A program made the position numbers and the translations under genes. The notes below the pieces were generated by a model that was not told where the DNA came from, ran no database searches, and saw nothing but the letters and a program-made list of their open reading frames with translations. Positions 24,838 through 34,777 of a DNA stretch of 44,635 bases are shown piece after piece. Positions within the stretch are counted from its first letter, which is position 1, and each line of letters starts with the position of its first letter. The stretch covers positions 1 to 44,635 of the forward strand of contig NZ_JAFUAG010000046.1 in the NCBI RefSeq assembly GCF_017464355.1. Direction: 5' to 3'. The stretch is from Ruminococcus sp. Its GTDB lineage: Bacteria; Bacillota; Clostridia; Oscillospirales; Ruminococcaceae.

Positions 24838-25539
24838 ATGTCACTGGGAAGAGTCTTGGTAGTTGATGATGATAAGAATATCTGTGAGCTGCTGCGTCTT
24901 TATCTGGAAAAGGACGGTTATGGCGTTATCCTGGCTCACGACGGCGAAGAAGCAGTTGTTAAGTTCAATGCACTCAAGCCGGATATCATACTGCTTGATA
25001 TCATGCTGCCCGGCATTGACGGATGGCAGGTATGTCGTGAGATCAGAAAGAAATCCAACGTTCCGATAATCATGATAACTGCAAAAGTTGAGACCTTTGA
25101 CAAGGTGCTTGGTCTTGAGCTGGGTGCTGATGACTACATAGTCAAGCCCTTCGACACCAAGGAAGTTATCGCGAGAATAAAGGCTGTCTACAGAAGAGTA
25201 GGCCAGTCCTCTGCGGAGAGCGAGATCAAGGAAGTCAAGTATGACAAGCTTTCTGTCAACATGACAAGGTATGAGCTGAGAGTTGACGGCAAGGTGCTGG
25301 ATACTCCTCCCAAGGAGCTGGAGCTGCTGTTCCACCTGGCATCCAACCCCAACAGAGTTTACACCAGAGACCAGCTGCTGGACGAGGTATGGGGCTTTGA
25401 GTACTATGGTGACTCAAGAACTATCGACGTTCACGTTAAGAGACTTCGTGAGAAGCTGGAAGGCGTTTCGGACAAGTGGGCGCTCAAGACAGTTTGGGGC
25501 GTAGGCTACAAGTTTGAAGTCGCAGAAAACAATGAATAA
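24838..25539 (+). CDS. OmpR/PhoB-family response regulator
   Basis: 233 residues from the ATG at 24838; an ATG six bases earlier touches the AAAGGAAG ribosome site and is less likely. The receiver domain (about 1-118) has the acidic pocket VDDD, phospho-acceptor Asp54 in LLDIMLPGIDG and the conserved Lys in YIVKPFD. The C-terminal winged helix (about 135-228) carries PPKELELLFHLASNPNRVYT and RTIDVHVKRLREKL. The kinase gene overlaps its end by eight bases (ATGAATAA), so the two form a cognate pair. An HtrA protease gene follows, which hints at envelope stress. Confidence 0.93.
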   Translation: MSLGRVLVVDDDKNICELLRLYLEKDGYGVILAHDGEEAVVKFNALKPDIILLDIMLPGIDGWQVCREIRKKSNVPIIMITAKVETFDKVLGLELGADDYIVKPFDTKEVIARIKAVYRRVGQSSAESEIKEVKYDKLSVNMTRYELRVDGKVLDTPPKELELLFHLASNPNRVYTRDQLLDEVWGFEYYGDSRTIDVHVKRLREKLEGVSDKWALKTVWGVGYKFEVAENNE

Positions 25540-26938
25540 CGGCAAAAGTATATTTACAAGGTACTTTGCGATTTGCTCAGCAGTAATACTGATAAGCTTT
25601 TGTTGCTTAGGAACAGTATTACTGCTTGTTTCTTCAAGGTACTTTTTAGATGAGAAAAAGAGCCTTATGCTGAAAGATGCCAGGGCTCTTGCTTCATATA
25701 CACAGGAAAAAATGCTGGAGGAGCCCGACAGCTGGCTGAAGGAAGTCAGGGCGGAGCTGAAGATATACTCCATAAGCAGCAATGCTGACTATATGATATG
25801 CAGCAGCGACGGCTATGTGGTGGCTGTAACAGGCGGAAATGTAGGCGATGTGGACGGCAGCCTGCTGGATAAGTTCAGCGGTGACGGAAAGTATTCCTAC
25901 GATGACCTGGGGGGCGCCCTTGAGGAAGCCTGCCATATCTACGGGGTATCCTTTGTGGCCAACGGGCCCGAGTACTACGTGCTGGCCTATTCGCCGAAGT
26001 CAGAGCAGGACAATTATACCAAGAACATCATGGAGATATTCATGGTATCTGCCATAACAGTGCTGCTGGTGGTCATGTTCCTGGTCTACTTTGCAACGCT
26101 GAAGCTGACCGCGCCTATCACGGAGGTCGCCAATATAGCAAAAAAGCTGGGCAGCGGAGATTTTTCCGTTACCTTCCCCGATTATACCACAAGGGAGTTC
26201 AATGAGCTTTCCGTAGCCTTCAACGAAATGGCGGCCAACCTGAAAAGCTATGATACCATGCGCAACAGCTTCCTGGCAAATGTTTCCCACGAGCTGAGGA
26301 CGCCAATGACCTCCATAGGCGGATTTGTGGACGGCATACTGGACGGCACCATACCCAAGTCCCAGCAGGGGTATTATCTGAGGATAATATCCTCCGAGGT
26401 GGGAAGACTTACCCGCCTGGTAAAGAGTATGCTGAACCTGGCAAAAATAGAAGCGGGCGAGCTTGAACCCAACAAGACCAGCTTCCCTGTGACGGAGCCC
26501 ATACTTGATACTCTGCTCACCTTTGAGCCGAGGATAAACGAGAAGAAGATAGACATACAGGGGCTGGACGTTCAGCGGATAAATATGTTTGCTGACGTTG
26601 ACCTGATACATCAGGTCATGTACAACCTGATAGAGAACGCCATAAAGTTCGTGAACGAAGGCGGGTATATCGCCTTCTCCTTCGCGGAGGACTCAGAGGG
26701 CACCACCGTGACCATACGCAACAGCGGCGAGGGGCTTTCAGAGGACGAGCTCCCCCTGGTGTTCGACAGATTTTACAAGACCGACAAATCCCGCGGCATA
26801 CACGCCCAGGGTCTGGGTCTTGGGCTGAACATCGTGCGTTCCATAGTTGAACTGCACGGCGGCAAGATACTTGTAAAGAGCCTTAAAGGTGAGTATACCG
26901 AGTTTACTTTCACCATACCAAAGGCGGATAATAACTGA
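25532..26938 (+). CDS. Sensor histidine kinase, HAMP-HisKA type
   Basis: 468 residues from the ATG at 25532; the longer frame uses a TTG at 25514. Two membrane helices (about 13-36 and 166-188) flank a roughly 130-residue outside sensor region. Then come a HAMP linker, the HisKA dimer with His253 in NVSHELRTPMTSIGG, and an HATPase domain (N box NLIENAIKFV, then GLGLGLNIVRSIVELHGG). All catalytic parts are present. It should phosphorylate the regulator encoded just upstream. The input domain is not a recognised PAS or Cache. Confidence 0.92.
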   Translation: MNNGKSIFTRYFAICSAVILISFCCLGTVLLLVSSRYFLDEKKSLMLKDARALASYTQEKMLEEPDSWLKEVRAELKIYSISSNADYMICSSDGYVVAVTGGNVGDVDGSLLDKFSGDGKYSYDDLGGALEEACHIYGVSFVANGPEYYVLAYSPKSEQDNYTKNIMEIFMVSAITVLLVVMFLVYFATLKLTAPITEVANIAKKLGSGDFSVTFPDYTTREFNELSVAFNEMAANLKSYDTMRNSFLANVSHELRTPMTSIGGFVDGILDGTIPKSQQGYYLRIISSEVGRLTRLVKSMLNLAKIEAGELEPNKTSFPVTEPILDTLLTFEPRINEKKIDIQGLDVQRINMFADVDLIHQVMYNLIENAIKFVNEGGYIAFSFAEDSEGTTVTIRNSGEGLSEDELPLVFDRFYKTDKSRGIHAQGLGLGLNIVRSIVELHGGKILVKSLKGEYTEFTFTIPKADNN

Positions 26939-26948
26939 ACTTGAAGTC

Positions 26949-26983
26949 GGGGGACTGCTGTTCGCGGCAGCCCCCTGTTTTTC
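26949..26983 (+). terminator. Weak terminator between the kinase and protease genes
   Basis: GGGGGACTGC pairs with GCAGCCCCC and is followed by TGTTTTTC. It is probably partial, so htrA may still receive read-through. Confidence 0.6.
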
Positions 26984-27011
26984 ACTGACTTAGCAGAAAG
27001 GTGAATACCTC

Positions 27012-28379
27012 ATGGACGAGAACGAAAGACTTCCCGAGGGAACTGCCAAGGTGCAGGAGGAAGCCGTAAAAGAAGACCTGACCGATGCGGCGGAGGAGCT
27101 TGCCAAGGGCGCCGAGAACACTTCGGATTACAGCAGGAAATTCTTCACCATGCCCAAGGGCTCGGTGGAGGAGGAAGAGATAGTTGACAGAGATTTCTGG
27201 CGGGGGCTGACCCTGCCCGAGGTAGTCGTTCAGCCAAAGAAAAAAGGCACCGCCAAAAGGGTCGCGGTGAACCTGTTAATGGCGGCGGTCTTTCTAGGGG
27301 TGGGCTTCGGCATAGCCTGCGTCAGCGCCAGAGGGCGGGGCGTGGTATCCAACCTGGTGACAGGAGGCAAGCACATGACTTTCAATATGAAGGTCAGCGA
27401 CCGCCCCGAAACAGGCGACGAGCAGAAAGATGCCGAAGGCCGCTATACTGCCCAGGGCATTGCCGAGGTCTGCGGGCCCTCGGTGGTATCGCTGGATATT
27501 TTTACCGAGATGTCGGATATGCTGCCCACAGGCAAGGGCAGCGGCATAATACTCAGCACCGACGGCTACATAGTTTCCAATGCCCATGTGGTAGACAAGG
27601 GCACCAACGGCATAAAGGTAGTGCTGAACGACGGCAGAGAATATGCGGCTAAGGTCATAGGCTCAGACCCCAGGACGGATATAGCTGTCATAAAGATACC
27701 CGCCGTTGACCTGCAGCCTGCGGAATTCGGCAACTCTGACCAGGTGAAACTGGGCGAGGACGTAGTCTGCATAGGCACCCCTGCGGGATACAGACATTCG
27801 CTGACAAAGGGTGTGGTATCTGGTGTTGACAGACAGGTGATACCCGAGAATTCTTCCCTGCCCGTTTCCTGCTTGCAGGTAGATGCTGCCATAAACCCCG
27901 GTAACTCGGGAGGCGCCATGTTCAATATGTGGGGGCAGGTCATTGGCATAACCTCATCGAAGCTGGCTTCCATAGACTACGAGGGCATAGGCTTTGCCAT
28001 TGCCACCAACGAGGCCAGGAGCATAATCGAGGACCTTATGGAATACGGCGTGGTGCAGGGCAAGGCGAGAATGGGCATAACCTTTATACCTATCTCACAG
28101 TCCACGGCGGAGATAACAGGCTCAAGGGCAGGGCTCATCGTTCAGAGCGTAGCCTCTGACTGCGATGTTTCCAACACAGACCTCCGTGAGGGAGACCTGA
28201 TAACCGAGATAAACGGTGTAGATGTCACTACCATTGAAGATGTGACAGCCTTCGTGCAGGAGATGAAGCCCGACGATGACGTGACCATACACGTTATCAG
28301 GAAGAAAGATGATACCGAAGAGGAATACGACTTCACCTTCAAGCTGATGAACGACCGCGGCTCTCTGGCAGAGGAATGA
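27012..28379 (+). CDS. HtrA/DegP-like membrane-anchored serine protease
   Basis: 455 residues. A long charged cytoplasmic head (1-80) is followed by one membrane helix (about 84-103), a trypsin-like domain and one PDZ domain (about 350-445). The triad is intact: His192 in VSNAHVV, Asp223 in DPRTDIAVIK and Ser299 in NPGNSGGAMF. It degrades or refolds damaged proteins outside the membrane. It sits 73 bases after the two-component pair, with AAAGGTG before the ATG. This neighbourhood is like CssRS-HtrA in Bacillus, so control by the upstream pair is plausible though not shown. Confidence 0.93.
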   Translation: MDENERLPEGTAKVQEEAVKEDLTDAAEELAKGAENTSDYSRKFFTMPKGSVEEEEIVDRDFWRGLTLPEVVVQPKKKGTAKRVAVNLLMAAVFLGVGFGIACVSARGRGVVSNLVTGGKHMTFNMKVSDRPETGDEQKDAEGRYTAQGIAEVCGPSVVSLDIFTEMSDMLPTGKGSGIILSTDGYIVSNAHVVDKGTNGIKVVLNDGREYAAKVIGSDPRTDIAVIKIPAVDLQPAEFGNSDQVKLGEDVVCIGTPAGYRHSLTKGVVSGVDRQVIPENSSLPVSCLQVDAAINPGNSGGAMFNMWGQVIGITSSKLASIDYEGIGFAIATNEARSIIEDLMEYGVVQGKARMGITFIPISQSTAEITGSRAGLIVQSVASDCDVSNTDLREGDLITEINGVDVTTIEDVTAFVQEMKPDDDVTIHVIRKKDDTEEEYDFTFKLMNDRGSLAEE

Positions 28380-28405
28380 GCGCAGCAGGGATAAAATGTA
28401 AAACA

Positions 28406-28440
28406 GCGGATAGTCGGTCAGGCTATCCGCTTTGTGTTTA
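28406..28440 (+). terminator. Terminator after htrA
   Basis: GCGGATAG (28406-28413) pairs with CTATCCGC (28423-28430), followed by a T-rich run. Confidence 0.75.
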
Positions 28441-28465
28441 TTATCTGAGGCTCTCCCCCAAGCAC

Positions 28466-28494
28466 TTGACTTTTGCGGGACTTTAGTGTATAAT
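28466..28494 (+). promoter_or_regulatory. secA promoter
   Basis: TTGACT (28466-28471), a 17-base spacer and perfect TATAAT (28489-28494), 66 bases before the secA ATG. Confidence 0.82.
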
Positions 28495-28560
28495 ATAATA
28501 GTCTATTTGTATCAATTACTTGAAATATATTTTACTGAACAATAAAAAGGTGGCTAGATA

Positions 28561-31209
28561 ATGGGATTACTTGACAAAATATTCGGCAACTACTCTAAGA
28601 AAGAGCTTGCCAAGATCGAACCTATCAAAAATAAGGTGCTCGAACTGGAGGATAAGTATGCCGCAATGTCGGATACCGAACTGGGCGAGCAGACAGCTGT
28701 GCTGAGAAGCAAGCTGGACGAGCTTTCGGGACTGGACGATGTTCTGCCCGATGCGCTGGCAGTATGCCGTGAGGCAGCCTGGAGAGTTCTGGGCAAAAAG
28801 CCCTATCCCGTACAGATAATCGGTGCTATCGTGCTTCATCAGGGACGTATCGCCGAGATGAAGACAGGTGAAGGTAAAACACTGGTGGCTTGTCTTGCAG
28901 CTTACGCAAACTCGCTGACAGGCAAGGGCGTCCATGTAGTTACAGTAAATGACTACCTGGCTAAGTTCCAGTCGGAGGAAATGGGCAAGGTATTCAACTT
29001 TCTCAACACCTCTATCGGCTGCGTGCTGACAGGCATGGACAAGGCTGCCAAGAGAGAGGCATACAACTGTGATATCACCTATGGTACCAATACCGAGCTG
29101 GGCTTTGACTACCTCCGTGACAACATGGTCATCTATAAGAAAGACAAGGTGCAGAGAGAGCATACCTTTGCTATCGTGGACGAGGTGGACTCCATACTCA
29201 TCGACGAGGCGAGAACTCCTCTGATAATCTCGGGTCAGGGCGACAAGTCCACCGAGATGTATTCACTGGCTGACAAGTTCGCCAAGACCCTGAAGCCCGT
29301 TACCGTTATCGAAATGGACGACAAGGCCGACAACGACCTGCTGGACGGCGACTACATCATAGATGAAAAGGCCAAGACCGCTACTATCACCAAAAGCGGT
29401 GTTAAAAAGGCAGAGAAGACCTTCCACGTTGAAAACCTCATGGACGCTGAGAACATGACCCTGGCACACCACATCAACCAGGCTATCAAGGCTAACGGTG
29501 TCATGAAGGAGGGCGTTGACTACATCGTCCGTGACGGTGAGGTACTCATCGTTGATGAGTTCACAGGCCGTGTAATGGACGGCAGACGCTTCAACGACGG
29601 CCTGCACCAGGCTATCGAGGCCAAGGAGGGCGTTGAGGTAAAGCGTGAATCCAAGACCATAGCTACCATAACATATCAGAACTATTTCAGACTCTACGGC
29701 AAGCTGTCGGGTATGACAGGTACTGCACTGACAGAGGAAGACGAGTTCAGGGAGATATACAAGCTGGACGTTATCGAGATACCCACCAACAGACCTGTCA
29801 TCAGAAAGGACCACCCCGATGTGGTCTACAAGACCGAGGCAGGCAAGTTCGATGCGGTCATCGACCAGATAGTTGAATGCCACGAAAAGGGTCAGCCCGT
29901 ACTGGTCGGTACTGTATCTATCGAGAAGTCAGAGTATCTTTCAAAGCTGCTGAAGAAGAAGGGCGTTAAGCACAACGTACTGAACGCCAAGTATCACGAC
30001 AAGGAAGCTATGATAGTTGCACAGGCAGGCAAGTTCGGCGCTGTAACTATCGCTACCAACATGGCAGGCCGTGGTACCGATATAATGCTGGGCGGTAACG
30101 CTGAGTACCTGTCCCTGGCACAGCTGCAGAAAGAGGGCTACACCGAGGAGCAGGCTGTGGAAGCAGCAAGCTACTCCAACACCCAGGACGAAGAGATACT
30201 GGCCGCAAGGGCAAGATACAGAGAGCTTTACAAGAAGTTCGATGATGAGGTAAAGGAAAAGGCCGAGAAGGTAAGAGAAGCAGGCGGACTTTACATCATA
30301 GGTACTGAAAGACACGAGTCAAGACGTATCGACAACCAGCTGAGAGGCCGTTCGGGACGTCAGGGCGACCCGGGTGAGAGCACATTCTTCCTGTCACTGG
30401 AAGATGACCTGATGAGGATATTCGGCGGCGACCGCATAACAGGCATGATGGACAGCCTGAATGTGGACGAGCATACACCTATACAGTCAAAGATGCTTTC
30501 CAGCGTTATCGAGTCTTCCCAGAAGAAGATCGAGGGCAGGAACTTCAATATAAGAAAGAACGTACTGAACTACGACGATGTTATGAACACCCAGCGTGAG
30601 ATAATCTACGGTCAGCGCCAGATGGTGCTGGACGGCGAAGACCTCCATGAGTATATCCAGAACATGATAAACGACTTCGTTGATGATTCGGTAAATATGT
30701 ATGTTCAGGGCGACATCGCCGATGACTGGAACCTGGTAGGCCTTAAGGAAAGGCTGAACGGTCTGCTGACCACTGAGGACGACTTCAACTACACCGCTGA
30801 ACAGCTCGATGAGCTGGATAGAGATGAGATAGTGAACACCCTCCGTGACAGAGCGAAGAAGCTTTACGAAGCAAGAGAGCAGGAGCTGGGCGAAGAGCTG
30901 CTGCATGAGATCGAGAGAGTTTGTCTGCTTAAGGTAGTTGATACCAAGTGGATGGATCATATCGACGACATGGAGGAGCTGAAAAAGGGTATCAGCCTGA
31001 GAAGCTACGGCCAGAAGAACCCTGTTGTTGAGTACCGTATGGAAGGTATGGATATGTTCGATGCAATGATCGAATCTATCCGTGAAGACACCGTGCGTAT
31101 GCTGTTCACCATAAAGGTAAGAACTAACAATGCACCTCAGAGACAGGAAGTCCTCAAGCCTATGGAGAACCACCACAACATGGCTCTGCGCAAGAGGAAG
31201 AAGAATTAA
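28561..31209 (+). CDS. secA: Preprotein translocase ATPase SecA
   Basis: 882 residues. It is the cytoplasmic motor that pushes unfolded proteins through SecYEG. Walker [12 protein letters not shown], the DEAD-like [17 protein letters not shown], the nucleotide-domain 2 segment [13 protein letters not shown] and the high-affinity motif [18 protein letters not shown] are present. The C-terminus ends in a basic RKRKKN tail and lacks the Cys-rich zinc finger found at the end of E. coli SecA. It has its own promoter and a terminator at 31220-31248. Confidence 0.97.
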   Translation: MGLLDKIFGNYSKKELAKIEPIKNKVLELEDKYAAMSDTELGEQTAVLRSKLDELSGLDDVLPDALAVCREAAWRVLGKKPYPVQIIGAIVLHQGRIAEMKTGEGKTLVACLAAYANSLTGKGVHVVTVNDYLAKFQSEEMGKVFNFLNTSIGCVLTGMDKAAKREAYNCDITYGTNTELGFDYLRDNMVIYKKDKVQREHTFAIVDEVDSILIDEARTPLIISGQGDKSTEMYSLADKFAKTLKPVTVIEMDDKADNDLLDGDYIIDEKAKTATITKSGVKKAEKTFHVENLMDAENMTLAHHINQAIKANGVMKEGVDYIVRDGEVLIVDEFTGRVMDGRRFNDGLHQAIEAKEGVEVKRESKTIATITYQNYFRLYGKLSGMTGTALTEEDEFREIYKLDVIEIPTNRPVIRKDHPDVVYKTEAGKFDAVIDQIVECHEKGQPVLVGTVSIEKSEYLSKLLKKKGVKHNVLNAKYHDKEAMIVAQAGKFGAVTIATNMAGRGTDIMLGGNAEYLSLAQLQKEGYTEEQAVEAASYSNTQDEEILAARARYRELYKKFDDEVKEKAEKVREAGGLYIIGTERHESRRIDNQLRGRSGRQGDPGESTFFLSLEDDLMRIFGGDRITGMMDSLNVDEHTPIQSKMLSSVIESSQKKIEGRNFNIRKNVLNYDDVMNTQREIIYGQRQMVLDGEDLHEYIQNMINDFVDDSVNMYVQGDIADDWNLVGLKERLNGLLTTEDDFNYTAEQLDELDRDEIVNTLRDRAKKLYEAREQELGEELLHEIERVCLLKVVDTKWMDHIDDMEELKKGISLRSYGQKNPVVEYRMEGMDMFDAMIESIREDTVRMLFTIKVRTNNAPQRQEVLKPMENHHNMALRKRKKN

Positions 31210-31219
31210 GATATGATAA

Positions 31220-31248
31220 ACAGGGCGGCGCAATGACCGTCCTGTTTT
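31220..31248 (+). terminator. secA terminator
   Basis: ACAGGGCGG (31220-31228) pairs with CCGTCCTGT (31237-31245) through one G:U pair, followed by T. Confidence 0.65.
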
Positions 31249-31289
31249 CGGATAAGGACAAATTTATTTAAGATGGAGCGTGATAAAAG

Positions 31290-32552
31290 ATGTCAACAGC
31301 ATTCAAGGGGGCGGACATACTTCTGCCCAAGGACGCAGATATGCAGAAGTGGGCTGTGGTAGCCTGCGACCAGTACACCTCTGAGCCCGAATACTGGGAC
31401 AGGGTAGAGAAGTATGTGGGCGATGAAAAGAGCGCCTACAACCTCATACTGCCCGAGGTATATCTGGAGCAGCCCGGTGTGGATTACCGCATCGACAGGA
31501 TACACCGCACCATGAAGGAGTATCTGGAGAAAGGCGCCTTCACCGAGTACAAAAACGCTATGGTGTATGTCGAGCGCACTCAGTCTGACGGACGGGTAAG
31601 GCAGGGGCTGATAGGTGCTATCGACCTGCAGGAGTATGAATACTACAAGGGCTCGGAATCTCAGGTGAGGGCTACGGAAGCCACCGTCATCGAGAGGATA
31701 CCTCCCCGCATAAAGATACGCAAGGGCGCACCCATTGAGCTGCCCCATATAATGATACTCATCGACGATGTGAAAAAGCGGATCATCGAGCCCCTGGCGG
31801 ACAAGAAAGATGAGTTCACAAAGCTGTATGACTTCGACCTTATGGAGGGCGGCGGACATATAACAGGCTGGCTGCCGGACAGGGACAGCATGGAGCAGGC
31901 GGAGGCTCTGCTGGAGCGTTTCTCAGGGCAGGAGGCCTTTGACAGAAGATACGGCATCTCGGGCAGAAAGCCCCTGACCTACGCTATGGGCGACGGCAAC
32001 CATTCGCTGGCAACTGCCAAGGAATTCTACGAAACGCTGAAAAGGGCAGACCCCTCTGCCGACCTTTCGGGACACCCTGCAAGGTACGCACTGGTGGAGC
32101 TGGTGAACCTGCACTCCCCTGCCCTGGAATTTGAGGCTATACACCGCATAGTCACCGAGGTGGACGAGCAGGCACTGGTGGACGCCCTGACAGAGGAGCT
32201 TCAGCTGAGCGAGGAAGAGAGCGCCCAGAGCTTCGTCATCGTCAACAACGGCGAGGAGAAGCGGGTGTATATCCACAGGGAAAGCTCAAAGCTCACCGTG
32301 GGCTCACTGCAGAACTTCCTTGACAAGTACACAGGCAAAAACGGCGGAAAGACCGACTATATCCACGGGGCTGAGGTCGTAAGGGAGCTGTCGAAAAAGG
32401 CGGGCTCCATAGGTTTCCTGCTGCCCGATATGGGCAAGGAGGAACTGTTCCCCACCGTTATAGAGGACGGCGCCCTGCCAAGAAAAACTTTCTCCATGGG
32501 CCATGCGGCTGACAAGAGATTTTATATCGAGGCAAGGAAGATATCCGAATAA
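31290..32552 (+). CDS. DUF1015 family protein
   Basis: 420 residues, a full-length member of the DUF1015 (HTH-containing) family. The start MSTAFKGADILLPKDADMQKW and the internal YAMGDGNHSLATAKEFYE are typical of the family, which is widespread in anaerobes and has no proven activity. A GGAG motif lies upstream. The next two genes follow in the same direction with short gaps (36 and 13 bases), so a three-gene operon is likely. Some DUF1015 genes lie near serine or one-carbon metabolism, but nothing here supports that. Confidence 0.85.
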   Translation: MSTAFKGADILLPKDADMQKWAVVACDQYTSEPEYWDRVEKYVGDEKSAYNLILPEVYLEQPGVDYRIDRIHRTMKEYLEKGAFTEYKNAMVYVERTQSDGRVRQGLIGAIDLQEYEYYKGSESQVRATEATVIERIPPRIKIRKGAPIELPHIMILIDDVKKRIIEPLADKKDEFTKLYDFDLMEGGGHITGWLPDRDSMEQAEALLERFSGQEAFDRRYGISGRKPLTYAMGDGNHSLATAKEFYETLKRADPSADLSGHPARYALVELVNLHSPALEFEAIHRIVTEVDEQALVDALTEELQLSEEESAQSFVIVNNGEEKRVYIHRESSKLTVGSLQNFLDKYTGKNGGKTDYIHGAEVVRELSKKAGSIGFLLPDMGKEELFPTVIEDGALPRKTFSMGHAADKRFYIEARKISE

Positions 32553-32588
32553 ACACAAAGCACATCGCCATGTAAAGGAGGATAAACT

Positions 32589-33116
32589 ATGAGCGAGGTA
32601 ATGGAAAAGATAGTCACCAGAAGAAGCGTGCGGGCTTTCACCGATGAGATGCCCACCGATGAACAGCTGGCTGAGATCATAAGGGCGGGCACCTATGCCG
32701 CCACGGGAATGAACAGGCAGTCACCCATAATAATCGCTGTGACCAACAAGGAGATGAGGGACAGGCTCTCGGCCATGAATGCCCGCATAATGGGCAAGGA
32801 GGACGGCTTTGACCCCTTTTACGGCGCACCTGCCGTGCTCATAGTTCTGGCGGACAGGGCTGCACCTACCTACATCTACGACGGCAGCCTTGTTATGGGC
32901 AACCTTATGCTGGCAGCCCACGACCAGGGTCTTGGCAGCTGCTGGATACACCGTGCAAGAGAAGAATTCGACAGTGACGAGGGCAAGGCACTGCTGAAGG
33001 AATGGGGCATCGAGGGCGACTACGAGGGAATAGGCCACTGCGTAGTGGGTCACATCAAAGGGGACTACCCTGCTGACAAGCCCCGCAAGGAAAACTACGT
33101 TTACTATGTAAAGTGA
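32589..33116 (+). CDS. Nitroreductase-family flavoprotein
   Basis: 175 residues, AAAGGAGG upstream. The family pattern is clear: the N-terminal RRSVRAFTDEMPTDEQL binds FMN phosphate, AATGMNRQSP follows, and the C-terminal GIGHCVVGHIKGDYP closes the domain. These homodimeric FMN enzymes reduce nitro compounds, quinones or flavins with NAD(P)H. The compact size suits a basic FMN reductase of anaerobes. True substrate unknown. Confidence 0.9.
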   Translation: MSEVMEKIVTRRSVRAFTDEMPTDEQLAEIIRAGTYAATGMNRQSPIIIAVTNKEMRDRLSAMNARIMGKEDGFDPFYGAPAVLIVLADRAAPTYIYDGSLVMGNLMLAAHDQGLGSCWIHRAREEFDSDEGKALLKEWGIEGDYEGIGHCVVGHIKGDYPADKPRKENYVYYVK

Positions 33117-33129
33117 GGAGGAATATTTT

Positions 33130-33471
33130 ATGCCATTTATCAATGTTAAGACGAACGCAGCCGTTTCGGCGCAGAAGGAAGACTCTATCAAGACCGCACT
33201 GGGTCAGGCTATAACTGCCATACCAGGGAAGTCCGAGAGCTGGCTCATGGTGGGCTTTGAGCCTGAGTACAAGCTGTACTTCAAGGGCACCGCAGACCCC
33301 GCAGCCATGGTGCAGGTAAGCATTTACGGCAGCGCTGACAGGTCTGCCAAGAACAAACTGACAGGCAAGATATCCGAGATACTGGGCAACGAGCTGGGCA
33401 TAAGCCCCTCACGCATATATGTAAGCTACGCCGAGACCCCCGACTGGGGCTGGAACGGGGCTAACTTCTGA
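33130..33471 (+). CDS. MIF-like tautomerase (phenylpyruvate tautomerase family)
   Basis: 113 residues, matching the 110-115 of the family. After removal of Met, Pro becomes the N-terminus (MPFINVKTN), the catalytic base of the tautomerase superfamily. Further family parts include SESWLMVGFEPEY and ISPSRIYVSYAETPDWGWNG. It forms a trimer that interconverts keto and enol forms; the physiological substrate in bacteria is unclear. It is 13 bases after the nitroreductase gene and before a bidirectional terminator. Confidence 0.9.
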   Translation: MPFINVKTNAAVSAQKEDSIKTALGQAITAIPGKSESWLMVGFEPEYKLYFKGTADPAAMVQVSIYGSADRSAKNKLTGKISEILGNELGISPSRIYVSYAETPDWGWNGANF

Positions 33472-33477
33472 TAAAAG

Positions 33478-33527
33478 CAAAAAGCACAGGATAAGCGTGA
33501 AGTGATCTGCTTTCCTGTGCTTTATTT
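33478..33527. terminator. Bidirectional terminator between tautomerase and DHHW lipoprotein genes
   Basis: AAAGCACAGGA (33481-33491) pairs with TCCTGTGCTTT (33513-33523), with A-rich and T-rich flanks on either side. It serves two converging genes. Confidence 0.85.
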
Positions 33528-34666
33528 TACTTATACATATTCTCCTCGATGAGGGATATCTTGTCGTAGCTGCTCGAAGACGCTGCGCCCAGGGCGAACA
33601 GCACATCTGTGGCGCCTACGTTGTGGGCAAAGTCCACCGAGTTTATATCGAAGAACCTGTTGTCACAGAGATATATCTTGCTGAAAGACGAGGTCAGGAA
33701 AGGCACCAGTGCATTCCCGTAGCTGTCCTTGAAGATGACCAGCACACGGCCGTTGTCACAGGCGGTGTCCACTTCAAGGATAGTTTCGTCAGTTCCCACG
33801 AATACGGTGTAGCTGGCCGAGATATCATTGTCCTCATAGAACAGTGAGCCCTCATAGCCCTCGCCGAAGTAGGTATCGTGGTACAGGACTTTCAGCTTAT
33901 CCAGGTCAGCGGGCTTGTAGTAGGTGAATTCATCGGGGTACTCCTCCAGAGGATAAATGCCGTTCACCGAATAGAATGCCCCCAGGTAGCCCTCACGCTT
34001 TACTTCCTCATAGCTGTCAAACTTTGCATAGTCCACACCTGCTGTTTCCTCAAAGGTCTGTGCGGCATAGAAGGCTGCCAGCGGCTGCCAGTGGTAGTCG
34101 GTGCGGGAATAGAGATACTCAGCCTTGTGGGCTTCAAGTACATCGTTTATGGGCACCCCCTTGGCTGAGGTCATCATGGAGTACACCTCATCTGCGCACT
34201 CTTTCTGGTCGGGGTAGCTGTCTTTAAGCTCGCTCGGGATATAAAGCGCCTCCGAGGTCGGTATCATCATCAGGTAGGTGTTGACATTGGCGCCCACACT
34301 GTCAGCGAAGACATCAACGCAGTCCGCCAGATACCTGCCGTTCTCGCTGCTGTAGTAGTATTCCTCCATGGCACGCACCTGAGGTGTGCCGGCGTAGGCC
34401 AGTATACAGCCGTCGATGTATTCGTAGGTCTCCTCCTCGGGGGCCGCTGTGGTGGTCACGGGAGGTGTGGTGGTGGTAGTGGTGGCGGCCTCGGTCGTGG
34501 TGGTGGTCACAGCCTCAGTTTCCTCCTCGGGGGTGGTGTCGGCATCTGTCGGCTGAGTCTTCGGGGTAACAGCCGTCTGCACGCCCTCGTTCTGGGATAT
34601 GGTATTTCCGCAGCCCGCCAGCAGCAGCATTGCCGCAGCGCAGGCTGATATCAGTTTTTTGTTCAT
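33527..34666 (-). CDS. DHHW-domain lipoprotein, paralogue of the cassette protein
   Basis: 379 residues. A lipoprotein signal (LLLAGC, Cys19) is followed by a Thr/Pro/Glu-rich linker (about 38-80), then a DHHW-type SGNH-like domain. The motif reads TDYHWQPLAAF (Asp190), Tyr replacing the first His, and the C-terminal KDSYGNALVPF matches KDSFGNALVPF of the 920-residue protein. The two are alike across their last 280 residues (for example YSRTD-HWQPL, then YKP, then SLF). It is likely anchored on the outer face of the membrane. No MBOAT gene is adjacent, so it may share the partner at 17441-18862 or act alone. Confidence 0.85.
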   Translation of the reverse strand: MNKKLISACAAAMLLLAGCGNTISQNEGVQTAVTPKTQPTDADTTPEEETEAVTTTTTEAATTTTTTPPVTTTAAPEEETYEYIDGCILAYAGTPQVRAMEEYYYSSENGRYLADCVDVFADSVGANVNTYLMMIPTSEALYIPSELKDSYPDQKECADEVYSMMTSAKGVPINDVLEAHKAEYLYSRTDYHWQPLAAFYAAQTFEETAGVDYAKFDSYEEVKREGYLGAFYSVNGIYPLEEYPDEFTYYKPADLDKLKVLYHDTYFGEGYEGSLFYEDNDISASYTVFVGTDETILEVDTACDNGRVLVIFKDSYGNALVPFLTSSFSKIYLCDNRFFDINSVDFAHNVGATDVLFALGAASSSSYDKISLIEENMYK

Positions 34667-34747
34667 GATATTTCTCCTCTTCCCGCAAAGTTCTGCGGGG
34701 CGGTATTCGGCGGCAGACAGTTAGAACACGCCTGCCGCACAAGTTTC

Positions 34748-34777
34748 AGTATACCACAGTTATCGGGCATATGTCAA
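34748..34777 (-). promoter_or_regulatory. Promoter of the DHHW lipoprotein gene
   Basis: On the minus strand TTGACA (34772-34777), an 18-base spacer and TATACT (34748-34753). A possible opposite -10 (TATACT, 34889-34894) precedes the divergent gene but lacks a clear -35. Confidence 0.7.
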
